Shown: piece by piece, positions 1 through 6,265 of the stretch
How positions within the stretch are numbered: the first letter of the stretch is position 1
Layout of the letters: each line of letters begins with the position of its first letter
From: CAYSYY01 sp964576115 [NCBI: uncultured Gemmatimonadota bacterium]
GTDB taxonomy: Bacteria; Blakebacterota; Blakebacteria; Blakebacterales
Direction of reading: 5' to 3'
NCBI GenBank assembly: GCA_964576115.1
Contig: CAZNUA010000094.1
Location: 1 to 7,845 of the forward strand
DNA: 7,845 nt
Notes under the pieces: model-generated
Database searches by the model: none
Told to the model about the DNA's origin: nothing
Seen by the model: only the letters and a program-made list of their open reading frames with translations
Program-made: the position numbers and the translations under genes

Positions 1-808
1 CCTCTCTCTGACGCTCGGCCCGATCCTTATGAAGAACCGCGACCTGGTAGGCATCGAAGTATTCGTCGTGACTCACCTCCTGCCCGGCCACGAAAAATCG
101 CCAGCCCTCGCTGTACTCCCAGACCTGTTTGAAGTAATAGTCCGGAAGCCGGTACTGATCGGGCTCCGGAGTTGTTACGCCGTAGAGAACAGCCACACCG
201 ACAAGACCGGCTGAGAGAGCCGCATGCGCCCATTTGCCCAGATGAGCCTGACCGGAGCCAGGGAGAATGAGGGAGTAGAAAAACGCCTCATCGCCAAGAC
301 TGAAATTGCGCGGGTGGGTCAATTCGCGTGCCAGCAGGTGAATCCTGGCCAGCGCCTGAGCGGTATCGGTAAAGGCCTGTGATCTGACCGCCAGCAGGGA
401 TTCCTCTTCGTACCCGTAGAGAGCGGTTGACAGGGCGATGTTTCCTTCATCATCCCGACCGATCACGGTGCCGATCAGAAAGCCTGCCGGATGGAGGTCG
501 GAATATTCCCGCATCCCCGCCACGCTGCCGATCGTCCGACGGAGTTCGTCCGCTCTGACGGTGGCTGTAACTTCCTTGAGAGAAAGCAGATGCAGAAACT
601 GACTCGGCCTGATACCCGTGACGAACCGCCGTTGAAGGAGCACCGCGAAACCACTGTCGGCTGGAGCGCAGAAAGCGGGCAGAACCCGGACAGGCTGGGA
701 GGTCGGCGTTTGCGCCCACCCGACTCGCGGCCAGAGAACCAGTATCCCGATCAGGACCAGAACCACGAGGGGAAAAGAATCCTGTGAAGATATCCGTCCT
801 CGAGTCAC
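1..808 (-). CDS. Secreted/envelope protein with DUF5683-like LPGSGQ segment (3' end outside window)
   Basis: The reading frame starts at a GTG at 808 and stays open for 269 codons to the left edge, so the C-terminus is missing. The start is supported by GGGGAG (821-816) 7 nt upstream; a stop lies further upstream in frame with no other good start. Residues 1-32 look like a signal peptide: R3 and R5, a hydrophobic core at about 12-26, and likely cleavage after GWA (30-32). Residues 40-165 alternate strands and helices, with VRVLP near 40 and GFLIGTVIGRDDEGNIAL near 109, which loosely recalls CsgG/TolB-N-like domains. At 179-187 lies SLILPGSGQ followed by a hydrophobic stretch (about 194-210), the pattern seen in DUF5683-type membrane-associated proteins. 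Function is unknown; an envelope or periplasmic location is the supported part. It is in the same direction as the ATP-grasp operon but 171 nt away, so co-transcription is uncertain. Confidence 0.75.
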   Translation of the reverse strand, partial: MTRGRISSQDSFPLVVLVLIGILVLWPRVGWAQTPTSQPVRVLPAFCAPADSGFAVLLQRRFVTGIRPSQFLHLLSLKEVTATVRADELRRTIGSVAGMREYSDLHPAGFLIGTVIGRDDEGNIALSTALYGYEEESLLAVRSQAFTDTAQALARIHLLARELTHPRNFSLGDEAFFYSLILPGSGQAHLGKWAHAALSAGLVGVAVLYGVTTPEPDQYRLPDYYFKQVWEYSEGWRFFVAGQEVSHDEYFDAYQVAVLHKDRAERQRE

Positions 809-852
809 AGTCAGACTCCCCTGATAGAGGTCATCAGCCGGAAAAACACCAT

Positions 853-881
853 CTTTAACCTCAGATACGAGAGGACCTCAA
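853..881 (-). promoter_or_regulatory. Weak sigma70-like promoter candidate for the secreted protein gene
   Basis: On the minus strand, TTGAGG (881-876) is separated by 17 nt from TTAAAG (858-853). This would start transcription about 38 nt before the GTG at 808. The -35 is a fair match and the -10 is poor, so this is only a candidate; read-through from the upstream operon is the alternative. Confidence 0.22.
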
Positions 882-899
882 GGATACAGGAAAGTCCGC

Positions 900-979
900 T
901 CAGAAATCGAGATGACCCTGCACGATCCAGATGAGGGGGCTTTCATCAGCGAGGAATACGGGCAGGTCGGACCGGTCCC
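900..979 (-). other. Out-of-frame coding-like tail after the GNAT-C39 gene
   Basis: Immediately past the stop of the GNAT-peptidase gene, a different minus-strand frame is open down to a TGA at 902-900. It reads SDLPVFLADESPLIWIVQG followed by HLDF. The residue composition and GC-ending codons look protein-like, but there is no convincing start codon or ribosome binding site of its own. It may be the remnant of a gene, a C-terminus displaced by a frameshift, or chance. Apart from this and the weak promoter, nothing else was seen in the 809-979 gap. Confidence 0.2.
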
Positions 980-2101
980 TCAGGGATGCGGGCGGCCAGT
1001 TCCAGGGCCGATGAGAACGGCGGCCTGGCGCAGATCGCGGGAATGACGGTGCATCCGGTTGAACTCCTCGATCGGGATGCGCCAGCTCCGCCGACTCCCC
1101 TTCCCTTTTTGCAGGTATCGGATGAAGGGATCGTGGAAGCTCACCTGGTGGGCATCGTACCCGGTCAAAACCACCCAGTGGGGCTGTTTGGTGGCGTAGA
1201 GGCGCCAGGCGCTGATGAGCACGATCGGGACCATGCCGGCCAGCAGGTCGCCGGTCAGATCGGCCAGCAGGAAATCGCCGCAGGTCACCCGCACGCCCCG
1301 CTCGCGCGAGCGCGCTTCCTGATCGGCCTGGATGAGCCGGATGATTTCCTTGCGGTGGGGGTCGCGGACAGAGGAGATGAAGGGCACCCGGTCATCGGAG
1401 AGACGCACGTGTACGTCGAATCCACGCTCGACGGCGGCCAGAGCCAGACCGAAGGGGCCGGTCCCGCCATGCCCCTGGCTGAGGAAGACCGTCGTGGCAT
1501 CCTTCCAGAGGTTGAGTTCGAGAGTGCGGTCGAGGACGAGTTCGGGGCGGAAGTATTTCATGACCATCATCAGGCAGGCGGCGCCGCAGGAGAACTCGGT
1601 CGTCTGGGCGTAGAAGGGCACCGCCAACCGCAGACGGCCGGGATCGGGCCCGAGATCAACAACCATCCGAACCCCGTCGGCGCCGTCCTCGTAATAGCCC
1701 GGCAGATCGGCGACCACCCGGTATCCAGCCGAATCATACAGTGCCAGAGCCGCGGCATTGTCGCGGCGGACCTCGAGGCTGAGGCGGCCGAAGCCGTGCC
1801 GGACGGCTTCGGCTTCGGCCCGTTTGAGCAGGGCCCGCCCCACCCCACGGCCGCGCATTTCGGAGGCGGTGGCAATCGAGTACAGGCGTGCCGCGTGGTG
1901 GCCGTGGTGCAGGAGCACGACCGCGGATCCGGCGATCCGGCCGTCGACCGAGGCCACCAGGACGACCGCCCGGCCGCGGGTGAGCAGATAGCGGTACTGC
2001 TCCCGGCTGAGCCGGTCGGAGGTGAAACTCGCACTCTCGAGCCGGACCAGATCCTCCAGATCGGCCATCACCGCCCGCTTGATGCGGATCCGCTCAGGCA
2101 T
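980..2101 (-). CDS. GNAT N-acetyltransferase fused to a C39-like cysteine peptidase
   Basis: This is a 373-residue two-domain protein. The ATG at 2101 overlaps the stop of the ATP-grasp gene by 8 nt and matches where a GNAT domain should begin; a 42-residue longer reading would run inside the neighbour and is rejected. Residues 1-150 form a RimI-like GNAT fold with the acetyl-CoA loop RGRGVG at 83-88, the NAAALALYDSAGY stretch near 115-127, and a final strand near 143-150. Residues 158-365 resemble peptidase family C39: Q166 (oxyanion), C172 in FSCGAAC, H308 in QPHWVVLTGYD and D324 in FHDP make a complete catalytic set. No signal peptide or membrane segment is seen, so it should act in the cytoplasm. 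The fusion is a known architecture that co-occurs with RimK-like ligases. The expected job is cleaving and/or acetylating a peptide made or modified by the partner ligase; the substrate is not evident. It is the last gene of the overlapping operon. Confidence 0.88.
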   Translation of the reverse strand: MPERIRIKRAVMADLEDLVRLESASFTSDRLSREQYRYLLTRGRAVVLVASVDGRIAGSAVVLLHHGHHAARLYSIATASEMRGRGVGRALLKRAEAEAVRHGFGRLSLEVRRDNAAALALYDSAGYRVVADLPGYYEDGADGVRMVVDLGPDPGRLRLAVPFYAQTTEFSCGAACLMMVMKYFRPELVLDRTLELNLWKDATTVFLSQGHGGTGPFGLALAAVERGFDVHVRLSDDRVPFISSVRDPHRKEIIRLIQADQEARSRERGVRVTCGDFLLADLTGDLLAGMVPIVLISAWRLYATKQPHWVVLTGYDAHQVSFHDPFIRYLQKGKGSRRSWRIPIEEFNRMHRHSRDLRQAAVLIGPGTGRPHP

Positions 2102-2987
2102 CGGAGCCCCACTCACCCGCCAGGTAGCGGATGATGCGTTCGTAGAGTCCGGGGGCATTCTGATCTTCATCTCCGCCGGCGATGGTCGGGTTGTCGTTGA
2201 CCTCGATGACGATACAGTCGTCGCCAACCTGCTTCAGATCCACCCCATACAGCCCCTCGCCGATCGCCGCGGCGGCCCGCCGGGCGGTGTCGAGAAGCAG
2301 GGGATCGACCGCGTCGAGCGCCACCCCCCGGACCCGGCCCGAGATCACCCGCCCGCCGTTGGTATAGGTCAGGATCTTCCACTGTTTGCGGGGAATGAGG
2401 TAGCGGCAGGCATAGAGCACCTCCCCGGCCAGGATCCCCACCCGCCAGTCGAATTCGGAACGGATGAAGCGCTGGGCGATGAGACGATCGGCCCGGCGCA
2501 GGTACCGGCGCCCGACCGTGGAAAAGGCCTCGGGGGTTTCGACCCGCTCGACATGCATCGAGAAACTGGAGTTGGGAGCCTTGAGAACCAGCGGAGAGCC
2601 GAGCCGGGCGAGGAGTTCTTCACCCTTTTCCAGAGTGACCTCGCCCGGACGCAGTAGAACCGTTTCAGGCAGGGGCACCCCGGCCCGCTGCAGGCGGCTG
2701 TACATGTTGACCTTGTCGCAGCAGACGACGATGGACCGCGGATCGTCGATCACCCGCAGGCCGTGCATCTGGGCCAGGCGGCTGGCGAGGTAGGAGGAGT
2801 TGAGGGGATCGGTTAAAGCCCTGATGAAGAGGGCGTCGTAGCCGGGGATCTTGTACATGTCGGGGCGGAAGAGCACATCGAGCCGGTGGCCCAGTTTCTG
2901 CGCCGCCTGACCGAAGCGCAGCAGGGCCTCCATCTCTTCGGAACGGGCAATGGTGTAGCGCTCGACAAAGACCCCTATCGTGGCCAT
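2094..2987 (-). CDS. RimK-like ATP-grasp ligase
   Basis: This 297-residue ATP-grasp enzyme has the RimK-family layout: an N-terminal alpha/beta domain (about 1-85), DDPRS near 81, CDKVNMYSRL with K92, PLVLKAPNSSFSM with the nucleotide-binding lysine K136, a central FDWRVGILAGEV segment (179-189), and the metal-binding end YGVDLK (D250) plus IEVNDNPTI (E262, N264, N266). All expected catalytic positions are present. Members join an amino group to a carboxylate via an acyl phosphate, typically adding glutamate or another amino acid to a peptide or protein end. Unlike many relatives, it lacks the fused N-terminal RLAN domain, which is instead supplied by the gene just upstream. GGAG (2998-2995) sits 7 nt before the ATG, which lies within the last codons of that gene (13-nt overlap). 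The following GNAT-peptidase gene overlaps by 8 nt. The substrate is unknown; E. coli RimK-style S6 modification should not be assumed. Confidence 0.9.
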   Translation of the reverse strand: MATIGVFVERYTIARSEEMEALLRFGQAAQKLGHRLDVLFRPDMYKIPGYDALFIRALTDPLNSSYLASRLAQMHGLRVIDDPRSIVVCCDKVNMYSRLQRAGVPLPETVLLRPGEVTLEKGEELLARLGSPLVLKAPNSSFSMHVERVETPEAFSTVGRRYLRRADRLIAQRFIRSEFDWRVGILAGEVLYACRYLIPRKQWKILTYTNGGRVISGRVRGVALDAVDPLLLDTARRAAAAIGEGLYGVDLKQVGDDCIVIEVNDNPTIAGGDEDQNAPGLYERIIRYLAGEWGSDA

Positions 2988-3637
2988 ACGAGGGCTCCTG
3001 CGAGACGATCCCTTTCGGCCGCCGTCAGGACCTGCCAGGGAAGCGGCCAGATCCCGGTCAGAACCGGTGGGACTCCGGCCCGTACCGCAACCCGAACCCG
3101 GGCGATGGGGATGCCGAAAATCTCCCAGACGGCAGCCGCGACCGGCCGGAAGGCGGGGACGCGGGTCCAGCCCAGGAAGGTCCGGATATGCCGCAGCTGT
3201 TCGACTGAGTCCAGTTCCTGGCAGCAGATGGCGTAAGTGTGGTTGCGGGTCAGGGAACGTGCTACCCGCTCCTGCTGGGCCGAACTGCGGACCACCCGCT
3301 GGCGGTTCATGAAGGGATTGAGGGTGTCGATCAGTACCGGCGGTTCGAAGTAGGAGTTGGTGATGTAGTACGGCAGGGTGTCGAGACCGGCCGTGCGAGC
3401 CCGTTCTATCATGAGCGGCGTGATATAGGCGTCGAGGACCTCCCGGCAGGTGGGGTGAACCGGCTCGCCGGCCTGCTCGAGTTCCTGAGAGAGATAGTAC
3501 CCCCCGGTCAGATAATCGTAGTCACCGGAGATGTTGACCCAGCAGGCTCCGCTCTCTGACCAGGCATACCCCGGTTCGGGCGGTTCCCGGGAAGACGTTG
3601 TCCCCATCGGGTGTCGGATGTCTCCGTCAGCGGCCAC
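2975..3637 (-). CDS. Stand-alone RLAN domain protein (RimK-like ATP-grasp N-terminal domain)
   Basis: A 220-residue protein whose pattern matches the RLAN domain normally fused in front of RimK-like ATP-grasp ligases. Diagnostic parts are VNISGDYDYLTGGYYLSQEL (34-53), which corresponds to the 'N..R.Y.Y.S.GYYVS.L' element of the family, the following helix VHPTCREVLDAY, and late in the protein WEIFGIPIARVRV (171-183) with an adjoining IWPLPW. Here the domain is a separate gene directly upstream of and overlapping the ligase, so the two products probably form a complex equivalent to the fused protein. The GTG at 3637 is the chosen start, with a GGTGA about 9 nt upstream that overlaps the stop of the preceding small frame; an ATG at 3607 (10 residues later) is an alternative. 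The role of RLAN is not established; substrate recognition is an inference. No signal peptide is seen. Confidence 0.75.
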   Translation of the reverse strand: MAADGDIRHPMGTTSSREPPEPGYAWSESGACWVNISGDYDYLTGGYYLSQELEQAGEPVHPTCREVLDAYITPLMIERARTAGLDTLPYYITNSYFEPPVLIDTLNPFMNRQRVVRSSAQQERVARSLTRNHTYAICCQELDSVEQLRHIRTFLGWTRVPAFRPVAAAVWEIFGIPIARVRVAVRAGVPPVLTGIWPLPWQVLTAAERDRLAGALVWPR

Positions 3638-3646
3638 AGGGGCCGG

Positions 3647-3769
3647 TCACCGCCGCTTGATCTGCCCGCCGTAGACTATCGGGGAACCGAATCGGTCAGA
3701 GAGCAGATACCCGTCAGCAGCACGGTGGATCGCGCGGCCCGATCCGCCGTCGGAGATAAAATACGTCAT
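3647..3769 (-). CDS. Putative 40-residue protein upstream of the RLAN gene
   Basis: A short frame from an ATG at 3769 to a TGA at 3649-3647, ending 9 nt before the RLAN start. It reads MTYFISDGGSGRAIHRAADG, then YLLSDRFGSPIVYGGQIKRR. The composition is protein-like: glycine turns, aromatics, a basic tail. I do not recognise a family. A GTG three codons earlier (3778) and a TTG at 3817 are alternative starts, but none has a clear ribosome binding site, which is the main weakness. The close spacing to the RLAN gene suggests the same transcript. It contains two Gly-Gly pairs, the kind of site some C39 peptidases cut, and a C39-like peptidase is encoded downstream, so a role as substrate peptide is possible but purely inferred. 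It could also be the tail of decayed sequence. Confidence 0.35.
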   Translation of the reverse strand: MTYFISDGGSGRAIHRAADGYLLSDRFGSPIVYGGQIKRR

Positions 3770-3832
3770 CCGCGACACAAATGAGGGGAAAAACCCTGCA
3801 TCCGGCCGTGCCGCCAACGGTTCCCGGTGCTC

Positions 3833-4075
3833 TCAGTCCGAACGGACCGGAAAGAGGATCCGCGTCTGCAGATCCTCGGGGGCGGTGGTCTGCGGGTCGT
3901 TGAGGTATTCCTCCTACGCTGGACCGGCGGGCATCTGCCCCTGCTCGCCGAGACACCCGGCGATCCGGCCCCAGGCCGGTCCCAGGACCATCGGCTACTG
4001 TTCGACCGATGACCGCGTCCGAACGTTCAGACCGGGTTAATCGTCTAGACGGATGATCTCGCACCCCATCGACAT
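3833..4075 (-). pseudogene. GyrI-like (SHS2 effector-binding) domain gene with three in-frame stops
   Basis: An 81-codon frame, intact in phase throughout, is interrupted by TAA at codon 13 (4039-4037), TAG at codon 27 (3997-3995) and TAG at codon 54 (3916-3914), and ends at TGA (3835-3833). The readable pieces match one SHS2 unit of a GyrI-like small-molecule-binding domain: MSMGCEIIRLDD, PGLNVRTRSSVEQ, then LGPAWGRIAGCLGEQGQMPA plus GPA (helix and 'P.GP' turn), and EEYLNDPQTTAPEDLQTRIL followed by FPVRSD, the typical YLNDP...PEDL.T.I..PV ending. Codons end mostly in G or C, as in the real genes here. An AGGAGAGG (4092-4085) sits 9 nt before the ATG at 4075, so the translation signal survives. 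With stops at codons 13, 27 and 54 the product would be a 12-residue peptide, so the gene is judged inactive. A different frame is open for 116 codons across this region (4064-3714) but looks like a shadow. Confidence 0.6.
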
Positions 4076-4145
4076 GTTCTGCCGCCTCTCCTGGCAGGTC
4101 ACTGCGATCCGGAGATCAAACAGGATTGCAGACTGGACGGGCCAG

Positions 4146-4175
4146 TTGCACCCCGACCGGCACCTGACTTATAAA
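4146..4175 (+). promoter_or_regulatory. Candidate sigma70-type promoter for the HEAT/HD-GYP operon
   Basis: TTGCAC (4146-4151), an 18-nt spacer, then TATAAA (4170-4175), the clearest AT-rich -10-like element in the gap. Transcription would start near 4182 and give a leader of about 85 nt before the GTG at 4268. The -10 matches 5 of 6 consensus bases; the -35 only 3 of 6. Confidence 0.4.
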
Positions 4176-4215
4176 TGGGAAGCGCCGGATGGACTTGATC
4201 CGTCCGCGGGAGGAT

Positions 4216-4235
4216 GATCCACACCCATGTGGATC
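4216..4235 (+). repeat. Perfect 8-bp inverted repeat in the HEAT operon leader
   Basis: GATCCACA (4216-4223) and TGTGGATC (4228-4235) are exact reverse complements separated by CCCA. The repeat lies between the candidate promoter and the HEAT gene start, so it could be a repressor operator or a leader RNA hairpin. There is no T tract, so a terminator is unlikely. Confidence 0.4.
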
Positions 4236-4267
4236 CAACAGAGTGAACGTCCGGCAAGGCCTGAACT

Positions 4268-6265
4268 GTGACCACTGCCGCCGAACCGGAGCCAGCCGCC
4301 AATCTGGCCCCCGAACTGGTCGACCTGCTGACCGAGCTCGCCCGGGCGGTGCAGCGGTATGCCATGTACCCGGAGGGCCATCCCGCCCGTACCGCCACCG
4401 TCGAGCAGTGCCTGGCGGCGATGATGCCCGTGCTCGAGAGCCGCACCCGCCTGGTTCTGCGAATCAACCGCGATTCGATCGAGATCGGCGACCGCGCTAC
4501 CGATCCCGGCGGCGCCCTGCTCGCCAATTTCGCCGGCCGTCTGTATGAGCACCAGCTCGGCGAGCTGGCAATCAACAGCGGTCTGACGCCCGACGAACTG
4601 ACCGGTTTACTCGCAGTCGTCTCCCTGCCAGCCGGCCGAGGTGTCGAACCTCTCGGTAACTCCTCCGCAGCGGACCTGAAAAAGTGGCCGCACATCGAGC
4701 TGTTGCCGATCACCTTCGAGGGCATCTCCCTGTCGCGGGACCGGCCTTCCGGCCGGGTCGCCAGAGGAGACGAGCCGACAGGCGATCTCGAACCACCGGC
4801 CGGCAGCGAGGAGATTGCCGCCGAACCCGACTCTCAGGGCACCGGAGAGGACAGCGGGGAACTCGACGTGCGGGGCTTTCCCGCCCTTACCCGTCTGCTG
4901 CAGGGGGACGGGGATTCCGATCCCGAAGAGGTCAGGCGGGAGGTCTCCCGGCTGATCCTCAACCTCGATCCGCGCACTCTGAACCAGCTCACCGCGGCCC
5001 TGCCGGCCGAGATGCAGGCCGAGGGACTCGAAGGAGCCGTGACCCGCGCGGCAGCCAACTTCATTGCTGCGGCCGCGGCCGGGGAAGAAGGCAACGAGCA
5101 CTCCGCCCAGATGCTGCGCATTCTCACTAAATTAGGCATGTCGAAGGAAACCCCGGATCGCGCCGCCGATCCCGAGTCGGTGGAGAACCTGACTGAACTC
5201 ATGAGCCGGCTCGGGAGCGACTGGAGCGTAGAGGACGCCACCCCGCAGGAATACAAAGAGCAGCTTCAGAGCTTTTCCCGTCAGGCTCCCATCCTCTCGA
5301 TCATCTCGACCTGGATGGAAGAGCCGACGTCGGGCCGGATCGTACAGATGGGGCTGGAACTCAACCAGATCAGCCCCCCGGTGCACTATGCTGCGACCTC
5401 GATGATCCGCGACGGCCACCTCGAGGAACTGCTCGATATCCTCGAGACGACTCCCGAGAGCGTGGCCTGCGTGGATGAAATCTGGGATGATGTCCTGACC
5501 CGGGACACGGTACGGACTCTGGTCGAACCCGAACCGCCCGCCTTTTCACTGCTCGACCGACTTCTGTCCCGCCTCGAGGAGGAAACGATCGAACCTCTCT
5601 TCGATCTCTACTGCAACGGCCGTCCCCCGGAGACCCGGACCGCCACCCTCGAACGCCTCGTCACCCTGGCGGAGAACACCGGTCCCATGGCGGTCCGGCG
5701 CCTGGACGACGAGCGGGGTTCGATCCGACGTGATATGCTTATCCTGATCGGCCATCTGCCCGATCCGCCCGAGGACTTCTCCCCTGTGGCGTGGCTGGTC
5801 GATCCCGAGGTCGACGTACGCCGGGAAGCCATCCGGCTGGCCCTGGCCGGTACCGAGGAACGCGAGATCGCCCTGGCTTCGGCCCTGAACGACAGCGACA
5901 GCGAAATCGTCCTGATGGGTCTTGAGGCAGCTGCCACCGAATGCCCGCCCGAGATCGTGCCGGCGATCACATCCCTGATCGAGACTCCCAGAACGCAGGC
6001 CCGCATCCGTCTGGCAGCGATTCGGGCCCTGGCTGCAACCGACACGCCCGAAACCCTGCACTTCCTGATCCGGATGACCTGGGTGCGCAAGCTGTTCTTC
6101 TTCCGCACCCTGGCTCCGAAATCGGCAGACATGCTCGAGGCTCTGTCGGTGCTGGCCCGGGGGTGGAGCGAGCATGCCGAAGTGCAGCGGGTTCTGAGTG
6201 CGGCACGCAAGTCGAAGGACCCGCAGATCAGAGCCGTGGTCGCCAGGGCGGAGACCGGATCATGA
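4268..6265 (+). CDS. HEAT-repeat protein with N-terminal 'YPEGHPAR' module
   Basis: A 665-residue, probably cytoplasmic protein; no signal peptide or membrane segment is visible. It starts at a GTG (4268) with AAGG (4256-4259) 8 nt upstream; a TGA two codons before it in frame excludes a longer start. Residues about 13-125 form a helical/strand module with YPEGHPAR at 34-41 and a closing LTPDELTGLLAVVSLPA. A charged, probably disordered linker follows (about 145-205). Residues 205-470 are mostly helical without a recognised family. From about 474 to 660 there are HEAT-like helical pairs (RRDMLILIGHL, VDVRREAIRLALAG, ARIRLAAIRALAATD) ending with VRKLFFFRTLAPKSADMLEA and a last SKDPQIRAVV. HEAT repeats are protein-interaction scaffolds. 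The stop overlaps the start of the HD-GYP gene by 4 nt, and the first module is shared with that protein, so a complex or common regulator is likely. The exact role is unknown. Confidence 0.85.
   Translation: MTTAAEPEPAANLAPELVDLLTELARAVQRYAMYPEGHPARTATVEQCLAAMMPVLESRTRLVLRINRDSIEIGDRATDPGGALLANFAGRLYEHQLGELAINSGLTPDELTGLLAVVSLPAGRGVEPLGNSSAADLKKWPHIELLPITFEGISLSRDRPSGRVARGDEPTGDLEPPAGSEEIAAEPDSQGTGEDSGELDVRGFPALTRLLQGDGDSDPEEVRREVSRLILNLDPRTLNQLTAALPAEMQAEGLEGAVTRAAANFIAAAAAGEEGNEHSAQMLRILTKLGMSKETPDRAADPESVENLTELMSRLGSDWSVEDATPQEYKEQLQSFSRQAPILSIISTWMEEPTSGRIVQMGLELNQISPPVHYAATSMIRDGHLEELLDILETTPESVACVDEIWDDVLTRDTVRTLVEPEPPAFSLLDRLLSRLEEETIEPLFDLYCNGRPPETRTATLERLVTLAENTGPMAVRRLDDERGSIRRDMLILIGHLPDPPEDFSPVAWLVDPEVDVRREAIRLALAGTEEREIALASALNDSDSEIVLMGLEAAATECPPEIVPAITSLIETPRTQARIRLAAIRALAATDTPETLHFLIRMTWVRKLFFFRTLAPKSADMLEALSVLARGWSEHAEVQRVLSAARKSKDPQIRAVVARAETGS

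Noticed and set aside
969-978. Ten-base palindrome GGACCGGTCC just after the GNAT-C39 gene as a terminator or operator
   Set aside because: A loop-less palindrome cannot form a good hairpin, no T tract follows, and such short GC palindromes are expected by chance in this sequence.
986-2134. A 382-codon plus-strand frame opposite the GNAT-C39 gene
   Set aside because: It is antisense to a gene with complete catalytic motifs. The translation is rich in Gly, Ala, His and Pro and has no recognisable domain.
3714-4064. A 116-codon minus-strand frame through the intergenic region
   Set aside because: The translation is Arg/Gly/Pro-rich with no domain, and it overlaps out of phase the GyrI-like frame, which carries the recognisable motifs and GC-ending codons.
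3833-4075. UAA/UAG read as glutamine (alternative genetic code) in the GyrI-like frame
   Set aside because: The RLAN gene ends with TAG at the expected place, overlapping the ligase start, and the other complete genes end normally with TGA. A changed code would not fit these, so a pseudogene is simpler.
4099-4725. A 208-codon minus-strand frame upstream of the GyrI-like remnant that could be a divergent gene
   Set aside because: Most of it is antisense to the start of the HEAT gene; it is Ser/Arg-rich with no domain and no ribosome binding site of note.
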